A stretch of DNA of 64,000 nucleotides from Dipteris shenzhenensis (Eukaryota; Polypodiophyta; Polypodiopsida; Gleicheniales): assembly GCA_047967505.1 (NCBI GenBank), contig CM106539.1. One strand, written 5' to 3'. The notes below the pieces were generated by a model. It searched no databases and had not been told where the DNA came from. It saw only the letters and a list, made by a program, of their open reading frames with translations. This document shows, piece by piece, positions 34,701-47,099 of this stretch. Within the stretch, counting starts at the first letter, position 1, and each line of letters begins with the position of its first letter. The position numbers were made by a program, and so were the translations under genes.

Positions 34701-37229
34701 AGTGGGAGAGCTCCAATCTGTGCATTAAGCGTTCTTGATCTCTTCAAGCTGATGTAGCTTCAAGTAGTCAATTAGCTCTTGTGCGCCAAGTTGCTCCTAA
34801 AGGTACTTGCGCTTGAAAACCTTGTGGAGGCAGCTTGGTGATTCAGAGTTTTCAATTGGCATTAGCTTGACGTTCTTCTAGCTCATCCTTGTTGGTTCGA
34901 TGGCCATGCTATTGATGCTTGTAATTTGAGCTGCTATGCATGGGTGCCAACAACCTCAAAGTTTTTTGTACTACAAAATTGATCCATTGAATTTTCAAAA
35001 ATGCAAAATAATATGTACAAAATACAAAATCATACATTTCTAAAAACAAAGTACCATGTGGAAAATGCAAAGTGCTATGTTCTATACCCCAAACTCAAAT
35101 TGCTACATACTATATGCAAAATGCTATGTGCAAAATGCAAAATCATATGAACCCAAGGAAGGGCACGTTCCTTGGTCTTATAATTTTTGGAGAGGAAATG
35201 TGCCGACTCTCCCCCCCCACACGAATGTGTGGTTAAGTGTATTTGTTTATGTGTTGGATACAAAGTGCTATTTGCTAAACACAAAAATGCTAGTTGATCA
35301 ATGCTAAGTGCTAATTCTAAATGCAAAATGATATGTACGAAATTTAGAGTGCTATTTCTCAAATTCAAATTGCTACCAAATATATACAAAGTGATAAATG
35401 AAAATTGCTATATCCCAAATTCAAATAGCTACAAATGTTTGGCTAAAGTTCCCTGTCCTTTGAGATATAATCACTATCACTTTCTTGGCTGAAGAGATCC
35501 GGTGATAGAACATTTAGGAGCCACTCTTGTCCGCACCTTTTGGCTAGCTCACCTTCCTCCACCAGCACAAGTCCTCCATCGGTTTCAGTCTGCACAGTGG
35601 GGGAGCTCCAATCTCTGCATTGAGTGTTCTTGATCTCTTCAAGCTGATGTAGCTTCGAGTAGTCAAGTAGCTCTTGTGTGCCAAGTTGCTCCTAAAGGTA
35701 CTTGCGCTTGAAAACCTTGTAGAGGCAGCTTGATGATTCAGAGTTTTCAATTGGCATTAGCTTGACGTTCTTCTAGCTCGTCCTTGTTGGTTCAATGGCC
35801 ATGCTATTGATGCTTGCAATTTGAGCTGCTACGCATGGGTGATTGCTAACAACCTCAAAGTTTTTTGTACTATAGAATTGATCCATTAAATTTTCAAAAA
35901 TGCAAAATACTATGTACAAAATTCAAAATCATACATTTCTAAAAACAAAGTACGATGTGCAAAATGCAAAGTGCTATGTTCTGTATCCCAAACTCAAATC
36001 ACTACATACTATATGCAAAATGCTATGTGCAAAATGCAAAATCATATGAACCCAAGGAAGGGCACGTTCCTTGGTCTTATAATTTTTGGAGAGGAAATGT
36101 ATCGACTCTCCCCCCACACGAATGTGTGGTTAAGTTTATTTGTTTATGTGTTGGATACAAAGTGCTATTTGCTAAACACAAAAATGCTAGTTGATCAATG
36201 CTAAGTGCTAATTCTAAATGCAAAATGATATGTACGAAAGTTAGAGTGCTATTTCTCAAATTCAAATTGCTACCAAATATATACAAAGTAATAAATAAAA
36301 ACTGCTATATCCCAAATTCAAATAGCTACAAATGTTTGGCTTAAGTTCCCCGTCCTTTGAGTTAGAATCACTATCACTTTCTTGGCTGTGAAGAGATCCG
36401 GTGATAGAACATTTAGGAGCCACTCTTGTCCGTACCTTTTGGCTAGCTCACCTTCCTCCGCTAGCACTAGTCCTCCATCGGTTTCAGTCTACATAGTGGA
36501 AGAGCTCCAATCTGTGCATTGAGTATTCTTGATCTCTTCAAGCTGATGTAGCTTCGAGTAGTCAAGTAGCTATTGTGCACCAAGTTGCTCCTAAAGGTAC
36601 TTGCGCTTGAAAACCTTGTAGAGGCAGCTTGATGATTTAGAGTTTTCAATTGGCATTAGCTTGACGTTCTTCTAGCTCATCCTTGTTGGTTCGATGGCCA
36701 TGCTATTGATGCTTGCAATTTGAGCTGCTACGCATGGGTGATTGCCAACAACCTCAAAGTTTTTTGTACTATAGAATTGATCCATTAAATTTTCAAAAAT
36801 GCAAAATACTATGTACAAAATACAAAATCATACATTTCTAAAAACAAAGTACAATGTGCAAAATGCAAAGTGCTATGTTCTGTAACCCAAACTCAAATCG
36901 CTACATACTATATGCAAAATGTTATGTGCAAAATGCAAAATCATATGAACCCAAGGAAGGGCACGTTCCTTGGTCTTATAATTTTTGGAGAGGAAATGTG
37001 CCGACTCTCCCCCGACGTGAATGTGTGGTTAAGTGTATTTGTTTATGTGTTGGATATAAAGTGCTATTCGCTAAACACAAAAATGCCAGTTGATCAATGC
37101 TAAGTGCTAATTCTAAATGCAAAATGATATGTATAAAATTTAGAGTGCTATTTCTCAAATTCAAATTGCTACCAAATATATACAAAGTGATAAATGAAAA
37201 CTGCTATATCCCAAATTCAAATAGCTACA
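34574..37229. repeat. Three tandem ~896-bp units
   Basis: Unit starts (AATCACTATCACTTTCTTGG) lie at 34574, 35469 and 36366, spaced 895 and 897 bp. The third unit breaks off near 37229. Each unit has two parts. The first is GC-richer and holds the ETDGGLVL.EEGELAKRC minus-strand frame. The second is AT-rich, made of degenerate ATGCTATGTGCAAAATGCAAA-like short repeats, with a GGAAGGGCACGTTCCTTGG hairpin. Copies differ by a few percent. The AT-rich short repeat continues past the third unit to the edge of the Helitron relic. Confidence 0.92.
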
Positions 37230-37537
37230 AATATATGCAAAAAAACATATACTAAACGCAAACTGCTATGTGCAAAAAGAAAGATCTATTTACCATGTTC
37301 TATATTCGAAATGCTATATGCTACATTCAAATTCCTATATGCTATATTCAAATTGGTATCAACATAAACCAGAGACGTTATAAATTTTGAGTGAAAATAA
37401 TAAAGTGTTAACAACCTTGATATTTTGTTTGCAGATTATTCGAATTGGTGAATTTCAAGTAATTTTTAATGCTCTCATCCACAACGGGAAAATAAAGTAG
37501 GTGCTTCTACTTCAACATATAATTTTACTTTACAAAT

Positions 37538-40500
37538 ATGAAAAGGTCTCTTATTGAAAGGAGAGAACGCGCTTCCTACATTAGCATAGAAAACAAGAAA
37601 AGACTATTACAACCAAGTTTCTCCTCATGGTTATTCATCGATAATTTTCTAAAAGAATGGAACCAAATCACTTCTCAATATATTTCAAAGATGCAATATT
37701 GTGTATATTGTGGTAGAATAGAATTTAACACAGGTTCTTTTACAAAGTTAAAATCAGTAATATCAGTACTAGAATCAAGTATAACACCATATGACTTATC
37801 CAATACGTTCATAAGTTTGCATGTAGAAAATGGCCTAGGACATAGATAAAAAATGGCTTGCAAAGCATGCATAGATAGTCCATCCAGAAAGTTGTACTCG
37901 GTTCCCTATGATCCAGACTATTTATAGAATGTATTAGGTGCAGACATATTTCAAATGCAAATGCTTTCTATAATCGATATATCCCTAAATTTTTCTAAAG
38001 GTATTACATCTTTAGCAATAGGTATATTACAAAGGAGATCGATGTTGGATAATCTACTAATATGTTAGAATCACCAACAAAGATTTTGTTGTAACTCAAC
38101 AAACTTACTATCAACAACAAAACATGATCTAGCGTTTAACTCTAGAATAATCCCATATTTAAAAAATACTTAACAATGTATGAACGACCGCATCCAAAAC
38201 TAGGAGTAAGTGTTCTTTCTTCAAAAGTTATTTCTGAATATTCTTGAAGGACACTCTGCTGACTCACCATTCGATCTTATGAAAATTGCACATGAGGACA
38301 ACTACTTGTCATTACTAGAACAAATCAACATGCTACCTACAACTCATCAATTTAAAAAAAAAAACATCACATGAAGTCGGGACAATTGTACTTCGTGACT
38401 CAACAAAAATTATTGAGCGTCAACTCATAACATCTATGGAAGGTCTGTCACAATGTGACGAATTAACAATAGAGTATGCATTATTCCCATTCCTCTATTC
38501 TTTCGGATATGGTGCTCATGATGGTAAGATGTTCTTCAATGTATATTTAAAAATGAGAATATCAACATTGTTCTCTATGTTCACTCTTTACAAACCATAC
38601 TTGTTATTGATGTACCAAATACGTCAATCTATTTTAATAGCAAACTCTACTCAAACTATAGTATTGCAAAGAGATATTGACCAACAAAGATGACAAGATC
38701 CAAGAATATCTGAATAAGAGATAATTAGACGTATTCTTAAGTTTTAGATACCAAATTCTATTCCTGGATCTCCTTCATGGCACCGTAGAAACTTAAAAGA
38801 TCTAATGGCAATGGTCGACACATGGGGCCTTCCCAATATATTCCTTACACTTACTGCAGATGAGGTATCAACCACAAGATGGTGTGAAATCGATCAAATA
38901 GAAACCATTGCTAAACAATTCAATAAAAACTTCACATGGAGAGATTGTCCAGTTGAATGCGTAGTGCTCTTCCATGTTAGATTGCAACAATTCTTAGCAA
39001 GATATATTCTGTGCGATAAAGGACTACTAGGTAAAGTCAACCATCACATCATAAGATATGAGGTACAAAATAGAGGATCTATGCATGCACACATGATGCT
39101 ATGGATAGATGCACAAGACATAGATATTGTATCAAACAAAATAGATGCACATTTCCCTTACATGAATGATTTTAATAACTGGCCAGAGAATTCAATTCAA
39201 AGAAAGCTTAACTATATGGTAAAGAGAAAACAAATCCATACATGTAGGCCAACATCCAATCTATTTGACTCAACCACAAACCACAAATGCAAATACGGAT
39301 TTCCATATATAATACATTTAGATACTAAACCTACTATAGATCCTCTCACACAAAGATGGATCTACTTCTGTCCATCACTAGAACATCGTAATGTCGTTCC
39401 ATACCATGCAAGAATATTACTCTTGTGGCAAGCACATATGAATATTCAGAAAATAACAAACACAGGCCTCTCATATTACCTTCTAAAATAATCGAACCCA
39501 TGGGACACATGAACTTGAATCCAGGTGATGCGAAACTTCTAGGACTAGATAATCTAGATCCAATTAAATTAAAAATGATATCTGCATACATTCTTCCAAA
39601 GCCAACATCTCCAACAGAGGCAGCATTGTCATGCTTACAAATATCTACCATTCAAAGAAGCGAATTTGTAGATTTCATTGACTCCTCTCCCCCATCTATG
39701 CGCCAAAAATACCTTCATGAACATTGTGTTTCTGTAATGCATCCTATAGATACATATTACGATCGTCCAAGTGTCATGGAGAACTTGACCTTCTATGAAT
39801 TCTGGAAAAAATACAATGTCCAAAAGTCAAAGAAAAAAAACAAAGATAACATAACTATCGTAGATTCTTTCGAAAATTATGTGTATCCATCAAGACGAAT
39901 CGTACATTTCACAGATTACCACCTTGCTCATCATTTTGAAGGATTTTTTTACAACCTTCTACTAAAGAACGTAAATTTTAGAAATGAGAATGAGCTCATT
40001 TCTGAAAACAATCATATAAAATCTTACTTCTTAGAATGCCATATCCGAGACCTCGTAAAAACAGAAGAAGACATCGAAACTCTTATCGATCAATATTGCA
40101 AAGTGCACTTGCTATTAGATCAAAATCGCCACCAACTAACAAACGTGATACTCCAAAAAAGCCCATTACGTGTTATTCAGAACTCCTTCATGGCTTCAAC
40201 TGACCTTCATGAAGATACCAATATACATAACACAACACGCACAAAATTACTTCAAATGATGAATGAGCTCAAAGATTTCGAAAATGCAACTCTTTATTCT
40301 GAACAACAAGAAATTTACGAAAAGATAAATGGATCACCCACAGGACTTTATGTCATTTGTGGTACTCCTGGTTCAGGAAAGACATTTAGGATCAAGTACA
40401 TTAGTTATAATTATGTAAAGCACACTCAAAGGAAAGGCTCTTGTAGTAATACAAAATCATTTGCACCAGGACTAACATATGTCATGCTTTCACGAGTCAC

Positions 40501-40563
40501 CACTTGAAAGAACTTAAGAATCTTAAATAAAATCAATCCATCTGACTTCATTCCAATGCTTAC
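37538..40563 (+). pseudogene. Helitron Rep/helicase with internal helicase deletion
   Basis: The N-terminal region starts near 37538 with a CVYCGR zinc-like motif. The Helitron-N block follows (SWHRRNLKDLMAMV, then GLPNIFLTLTADE at 38826-38865). The Rep HUH motif NRGSMHAHMMLW lies near 39070-39105. The tyrosine motif SYYLLK (39468-39488) runs straight into TAA, and a frameshift moves reading into EPMGHMNLNP, so the second catalytic Tyr site is damaged. The helicase begins with LYSEQQEIYEKI and a Walker A CGTPGSGKT (about 40360). Only about 30 residues later comes motif VI (GLTYVMLSRVTT, 40471-40506), so most of the helicase core is deleted, with the junction near 40435-40455. Other stops precede 38436. 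It once nicked and unwound DNA for rolling-circle transposition. Confidence 0.9.
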
Positions 40564-40702
40564 ATGAACTTTAAAAAAATAGTAATCAATAGAAAATCCT
40601 TTTATTAAATATTCATCATTTAAGAGAAAAGAAACTATTGATATAAAACTAATATGCAGGATCTATTAGAAAACTTATTTGAAGAACAACCAACAATAAA
40701 AT

Positions 40703-41893
40703 ATGGCAACATCAGACAAGGTATGTTTTCAATATTAAGCATTGTAGTATTTCTTCACATTAGTTTATATTCTAATTTATAATAGATTACTATTTCATAG
40801 ATCTTTAATCAATTCAAAAGTAAAGCCCGATTGGCTCAACAAGATCAAGAGAAATCAACAAAAAGAACAAAGGGACAAAATTATTTCTTGTATACAGCTC
40901 AAATGCATCTTGCAAACATGGCTGGAAAGGAACCAAATGAATACATCTATGGATGGAGCACATTGCAAAACCTTAGGAATTTCATGGATAACAATCAACA
41001 TGAAGTACAACAATGGAAGGCAGAACATGGGGACAAAGAAATGAGAGCAAACAGTTAGTAACCCAATTTTATTTATAAAAAATGATTAAATTTTAAATTT
41101 TAAAAATACAATAAATAACATATACATAATATCAATTCAAACATAATGCAGGTCTAACTAAGTACATAATTCGAAAAATCACAAAAGAGGACGATATCAT
41201 TACTCCAATGATGTTGAGAACAAAAGCACAAGCTATAATAGATAAGCACTCAGAAGGGATTTCAGCTTATTGCCTTAAACTTCTACACTTTGGCTACAAC
41301 GTAAGCTTAGCCGAACTCCTCAAAATAGATCGTAAGACTGGAAATGTCATACTAGCAGAGTTCAACAACATGTTCCAAACAGATGATTAAAAAAAAGCAA
41401 AAGAGTTGCCATTTACCATAGAAGGTATAACTTCCATTATTTATTTAAATTTTGCAAAAGAAGCATATGGCGAACATTTTGAGTTTTTCTTGACTCCAAC
41501 AAAGAACAATATATTTCAGCCCCCTACAGGTACATTCTTGACTCCATATCTTAAAATACATACAAACTTCATCTTCTAACACACAAGAAAAACTCATCGT
41601 ACTTCATTTTGCTATTTCAAATAGGAAATCGCGAAGAAGACAAAGAAAAAGGCACAAAAGACCCATATTACATATATTCTATTCTATGTATCGCTACAGA
41701 ATAAAGATATATTGGACAAACTAGAAATCTTGAAAAACGGATAGCACAACACCAAACCAATCCTCCATTAAAATCGAAACATGATGTTAACAGGTACAAA
41801 CCGTTCAACTCGAACTTCAAAATAGAAATCCTAGCCCCCACAAACTTTAAAAGCAAAGCTGATACACTCGAAGAGAAATACATAAAGAACTAA
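40703..41893 (+). pseudogene. Helitron-associated four-exon gene with GIY-YIG nuclease domain
   Basis: Exons 40703-40720, 40801-41053, 41152-41529 and 41625-41893 join in phase across three GT..AG introns of 80, 98 and 95 bp, giving 305 codons. The first two-thirds match no family I know; they include GQNYFLYTAQMHLANMAG and NEYIYGWSTLQNLRNFM. The last exon reads YYIYSILCIATE, a TAA, then RYIGQTRNLEKRIAQHQ and a distal TLEEKYIKN. These fit the GIY-YIG nuclease fold: paired YIY..YIG, a catalytic Arg (NLEKR) and a distal metal-binding Glu (LEEKY). Two in-frame TAA codons (41388-41390 and 41702-41704) break it; otherwise reading is open. It begins about 140 bp after the helicase remnant on the same strand, so it is probably element-encoded. 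It might instead be a neighbouring element or captured gene. Confidence 0.72.
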
Positions 41894-41900
41894 ACACAAC

Positions 41901-43890
41901 CAACTCAAAATATGGATACAATAACCTCAGTGGAAATTGAGCATCTACAAAAAAATTTTACTTTCTCAAAAATAGAGACATAATCTAGTATATTTAAGTA
42001 GAAGCCCATTTTCAATACATGTAAAGGACTTCCTATTTCAAACTATAATTACATCATACTCTTGAAGGACTCTTAATTCATAACATATATTACTCATTTT
42101 TTTTGGTTTTCAAAGCATTACTACTTTTTTTCAATACACATAAAATAATTCATGTATAACCTGTATTAAAAAATGCTTACAAAAGCATCATGTTTTTATT
42201 GATATATAACTCCATTTATAACAATTCCAATAATAACCACATTTAGGTATACTATATAAATTTTCATGTATTGTTACTCTTATAATAATATTATAGTGTA
42301 TTTCAAAAAATCCTACTATTATAGTGCTCTTCTTCATATCATAATTAATTCTTCTCAATTAACGTTTACATAAATCTAAGTTCTAAATTCACTTTAACAA
42401 TCAAGTCAAGATGGAAAATATTATTTAACAATTTTTACGAAATAGCACTAAATTCATTCATATATATTCAAGCTCAATACAGCTACCTGCCCGGATGTAG
42501 TTGTCCCCTCTTCTTTCTAAGAGGTCTACCCTCTTTTGTTCCCGAGGCTTGGATGATGAAAATAGCTCACCATAGTGAGGGACCAAGGTGCATTTGTTGC
42601 TTGACTCCTCTAGAGCAGCTGTCATGCTGGTGTAAAGCTCCGTGCAAAGCTACCATTCCCTGCAAAGCCCCAGTTTATCATATTCCTATTTCTCCACTTA
42701 GCTTCATGGATTTTAGAGCTTTTAAGGATACCTCCTCCTTGAGGTCAAAAGGTGGCGAATTTCCTACTAGAAGTCCTTTTATTGCCCTCGTAGGAAGAGA
42801 ACTTGCTCGTGGGAATGCCCTCTAATACACTTCAAATGGCAGCTCTTACCAAGGATGCCTCAACCTTGCAACTCCAAGTGAGATCCAAGTGAGGGCCTTA
42901 TGGTAGCAAAAATGTGTAACCCATCATCCCTTCTGTCGTAGCATGTTAACAAGATCACTACCATAGATGAGAAATCATCAAAATTGCTACATCTTGTTAA
43001 TAATTCCTACCACAACTCTAGTACATCTGTAGCGTACTTATAGGAGGTCTTAAAGTGCAGTCCCACTCATTGCTCTATCACCTAGCAAGCAAGAAGAAAT
43101 GTTCCCCTATCCATTTGCAATGTCATTTTAACCTTGACTCTATCTTTCATCATCCTAATAAACCAAGGGTTTTAAGGAGTACATATGCATTAGGGTTTAT
43201 TAATTAGTCTCTTTATACTTTTTTAAAGGTAAACTTTAGAAAAAAGTTGAAGTTAGTGAAGAAATTAGGATGTAAATCCTGTGTATACTAAGGGTATTAG
43301 GGTATTAAAATTGATCCTTTGAACACATGTGCTATCAAGGGTTTTTGAAGAGTAAAGCCCTGAACCTAACAATAACTCCCGGTTTCTTACTGATTAGTTT
43401 ATCCATGAGTGGCTCGTAGTAGCTACCCCTATTTGACACATGGCAAGAAGGTTATTCACATCCCTAGCGAAGCAAAAAAATGCCCCTATATTATATACTC
43501 TCAAGAAAAGTAATAGCATAGCATTCCTAAGGCCGATTGTTAGAATATTGGATTGATGTTGCAATGTTCTAACTTTTGGAGAGCCATGCTCATGGCAACC
43601 CATGGGGAGGCTACAAATTATAACTTTTCATTACTATGAATACTACAATGACCTCCCTTATGGTTCTACAAATTGTGTTCACTTTGTAGCAATAAGGGAC
43701 AGAAGTACAGTCTAGAGCAATGAGGATTAGATCATTGTGTGCGTAGAGTAGTGACAAAGATCCACTTGTAATGATGAATCTTAAAGGATGAGGATAGCCA
43801 AAATCCTCTTTGAAAAAGATCCAATCATACTTGCAAAATCAGGATCTAGAGAGATAAATACTAAAAGTAGAGAGAGAAATACTAAAAGCC
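41901..43890. other. AT-rich then mixed gene-free DNA
   Basis: 41900-42480 is AT-rich and may include the Helitron 3' end, with a weak CTAC/GTAG hairpin near 42485-42500. From 42480 base composition changes sharply. No coding sequence is recognised in 42480-43890. Confidence 0.5.
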
Positions 43891-44125
43891 TACACTTTTT
43901 GAGGTCCCCCCACTTTGTAGAGGGACTCAAAAGGACTCAAAAGGTCCACGAAATTTCTAGAGGGCCTCAAAAGGTCCCCCCACTTTCTGGAGGGACTCAT
44001 GAGGTTCTCCCACTTTGTGTAGAGACCCAAGAGGTCCCTCCAAAAAGTGGAGGGACTCTTGTCTGAGAGGTCCCCTACAAATGAGGTCCCACTCTAGAGG
44101 TCCCTATGAATCGTGTAGGGACCAA
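43890..44125. repeat. Degenerate GAGGTCCC..AGGGACTC minisatellite
   Basis: About six units of roughly 35-40 bp, built on GAGGTCCCYCCACTTTGTGGAGGGACTCA, are arranged in tandem with variable spacing. Each unit contains an inverted pair (GTCCC / GGGAC), so single strands could form serial hairpins. No coding function is seen. Confidence 0.75.
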
Positions 44126-44219
44126 CATGTATAAATCTCTCTCAATGGAATGAAGCTCCCACTCTTCGGGGTTCTGTGTTCATATGATTGATCTCCCTTG
44201 GGTCCATGCTCCCTCAACA

Positions 44220-44375
44220 CTATCGTGTGATAGCATGCTCTAACCTTACAATCTCCCCATCCTTCCCCCTTCTTCTCCTCTTCCTCCCTCCTCCTCCTCC
44301 TCCTCCACCCCTCTCCTCCTTCCTCCTCCTCCTCCAACCTTCTCCTCCTCCCTCCACCTCCTCCTTCCTCCCTTG
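44220..44375. repeat. CTC/TCC trinucleotide-rich tract
   Basis: The plus strand consists of CTCCTCCTCCTCC-type pyrimidine repeats. The Glu/Arg/Gly-rich minus frame and Pro/Ser/Leu-rich plus frame over it are artefacts. Confidence 0.85.
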
Positions 44376-44773
44376 ATCCTCCTTCATAATCTTTTAGCCC
44401 TTGAAGTTGCAAAGGAGACTAGCTCTCCACTCCTCAACCTTATACTCCTCCTGAACTGTGCAACCCTCTGTGAAGTTTGGAACTCCTAGTTAGTTCTCTC
44501 AACCTTACCCCCCTTTTGAACCCTGCAACCCCCTTATAAACCCTTGAATTGCCATGGAGGCGAGAGCTTTCACCCATCGTTGTGTGATCTAGCTCCCTTT
44601 CTCACCCACACAAGTACAAGAGCTACTTTCCATCCTTCAACCTACATCTTTCACCAGAATACACCTCGAGGACCTATGCTACACTTGTGAACACCTATGC
44701 TACAATGATCAACAGCATGATTATAGGTGACAAACACCCTCAGAACCTAGACTTGGGAGAGACAGTGACAACA

Positions 44774-44794
44774 TTTTGGCATCGTTGCCGGGGA
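44774..44794 (+). promoter_or_regulatory. Gypsy-like primer-binding-site sequence
   Basis: TTTTGGCATCGTTGCCGGGGA is one base from TTTTGGCGCCGTTGCCGGGGA, which directly follows the 5' LTR in many plant Ty3/Gypsy (Athila/Tat-type) elements. That suggests an old LTR ends just upstream, within about 43.0-44.77 kb. No matching 3' LTR or gag-pol is visible, so this may be a solo 5' fragment. Confidence 0.45.
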
Positions 44795-46377
44795 GGTTAG
44801 CGCCTGAAGTAAAAGCGAAGCATGTGCATGCATGTGTGAAAAAGAATCCCCTTCGAAAAAACATTCAAGACACATCCCTCAAGGCAAAGGAGTGCAAAAA
44901 TGCTTCAAATTGTTGCAAAAGGATGAGATTTATATCCTAAACAAGGTTGACTTTTTATAAGCATATTAATACACTAACCACAAAAAATTAATCCTTAAAT
45001 CCCCCACATCCTATAAAAGTAACACCCACCCCCCACTCCCCTAATTTCTTTCCCCTCACTTTTACAAGCCACTTCCATTTCTCCTCCATCTCCAAGTTCC
45101 TTCAAGCCTCCATATTTTCCGTCTACCTCCATTTTTCATTCTCCAACTTTTGTCCACCACCACGACCCCCACTTTTTCCATCTAGCTCCTCCCCTACCTC
45201 CTCCACTTTCCACCACCTTTTCAATCAAGTTCCCCCCTCCATCTCCACCACCTTTTTTCGTCCATTCCCCCCCTCCACCATCACTTTCTTCCTCCCCTCC
45301 ACCACCACATTTTCACTCTAGCTCTCCTCCCTCCATCTCCATCTCCACCTCTGCCTCCCATATCTCTGTCCCCATCACCTCCACTTTTTTCATCCATCCC
45401 CTCCATCATCACCACTCAAGGTAATCCCCCTCCTTCTGTCCACCCCACCACTCCCTTCCTCTCTCTACACCTTCATTATCCCCCTACATCTCTCCACTCC
45501 ACCATCCCCCTACCTCTCTCCACCCCACTATCCCCCTACCTCTCTCTACACCTCCACCATCCCTCTACCTCTCCACTCCACTGTCCCCTACCTCTCTCTA
45601 CACCTCTACCACCCCTCTACCTCTCTCCACCCTCCCCCACCACCCCTTTCCTCTCCCTACACCATCTTCCTTACTCCACCTCCACTTCCTTTCCTCTCTC
45701 CCGCACCATCAGCCCCCTTCTCCCTCTACCATTCTTTCCTTTCCTCTCTCCATCACCACCCCCTTTCTCTCTCTACCATCCCCTTCTTCTCTCCACTACC
45801 ACCACCCCCTACCTCACTCTACCACCCCTCATCTCCCTCCATCCTCTCTCCACCCCGCCATGTCTACCCTCCCAACACCTCACTAATTCTATTTCTATCT
45901 TCTCTCTCTAAACTCCCCCTCTGTCTCTCACCACTCTCTCTCTCACCCCTCCTCTCACTACTTCACCTTCAATCGTTGGCTACCTGCTATTCGTCCTTCT
46001 CCCATTGCATCAAAGCATGTGGGCCCATGGCATAGTGCCAACGGTGCATCGACGACCATGGCCGCGAGCCCATGGTGCAGCATCGATGTTTGCACCAGCA
46101 GTGCACATGGCATTTGGCGACTATGACACAATGCACAAGGTACTTCGACACCTGTGCTAGTAGCACGATGCTCGTTGTGCACACGGGTGGTGCTTTGACA
46201 CCCACGCTAGTTAACACAACACTCGAGATGCATGAGCTGCCCCTGCCACCTCCCCCTCCTTAGTACTTGCTCCACCGTCCGCCCGCCACCACCTACAACC
46301 ACTTATCGATGTTGCGCGTACACAACTACCCACTACCACCCCGAAAATCGATGCTGGGCAAAAACCGCCTTGTCGAT
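44795..46377. other. Pyrimidine/CCACC-rich gene-free stretch
   Basis: 45000-45960 is a long run of CCACC, CTCTCC and CCCCTACCTC permutations on the plus strand. 45960-46330 is GC-richer with frames on both strands but no domain. Nothing resembling gag follows the primer-site-like sequence. Confidence 0.6.
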
Positions 46378-46572
46378 GAGAGAGAGAGAGAGAGAGAGAG
46401 AGAGTGCGAGGAGAGAGGAGAGAGGAGAGATAGAGGTGGAGAGAGAAAGAAAGAGAGATGTAGAGAGAGAGAGGAGAAATACAGAGAGGTAGAGAGTGAG
46501 GAGAGGCAGAGAGAGAAAAGAGAGAGGAGAGAGAGAGAGATAGAGAGAGGAGAGGTAGAGAGAGAGAGACAA
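46378..46572. repeat. GA microsatellite
   Basis: This is a long AGAGAGAG tract with GAGGAG interruptions. A plus-strand frame running through it (46267-47115) has an Arg/Glu-rich product and no known domain. A shorter TC run lies at about 47016-47041. Confidence 0.9.
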
Positions 46573-47099
46573 TCATGCGGTCGCCCACTAAAAGCTGAGG
46601 CCGCCAATCAACAACTGCATAGTTCACAAACGCAAGCCTTCAATTCCCTTGCCAGTCATCATCACATCACGGATAGTGCACATAGTACACAAGGGTCATC
46701 ACTTCCTGTGTGTGCAATGGCGAGAGAACCACACATAGTTATCACAAACAATCATCACCGAAAATTGTCGCATGCGGAGATGACCAAAATTGCCACAGTC
46801 CGCAAGCCAACCACTTGCTCTGATATCATGATTCTCTTACTCTGGTTTCCCAATGTGTTGTTTTTGTATTTGCATTTTGGAGGTATGCATCTTCACATGA
46901 ATGCTTGCTCATGGGGTGACGAGTCATTTATATATCAACCAGCTATGATTCTAGGGGGGAGTAGGAGACATTTGCTCTTATTTACTATGTATCTTACGAG
47001 AAGTAGGTTCACCTTATCTCTCTCTCTCTCTCTCTCTCTCTGGAAAAGATCAATTCCAATTTGGGAAAAAGTCTCTCTATCTCTCACCTGCTATCTACA

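Larger units (their letters stand above)
37230..41900 (+). mobile_element. Helitron-type rolling-circle element, decayed, ends undefined
   Basis: The element is defined by its coding content, namely a Rep HUH domain, the remains of a Pif1-like helicase and a downstream GIY-YIG gene on the same strand. I could not fix the expected 5' TC and 3' hairpin plus CTRR termini. The outer limits given are approximate, and the AT-rich DNA to about 42480 could still belong to it. Confidence 0.7.

Noticed and set aside
41388-41704. Alternative genetic code to explain in-frame TAA in the GIY-YIG gene
   Set aside because: Normal genes in the window use TAA/TAG/TGA as stops and the linked Rep gene is also broken, so mutation is simpler.
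42480-42505. Helitron 3' hairpin plus CTRR terminus
   Set aside because: A weak CTAC/GTAG stem lies at the compositional boundary but no CTRR follows at the right distance, so I did not call the end.
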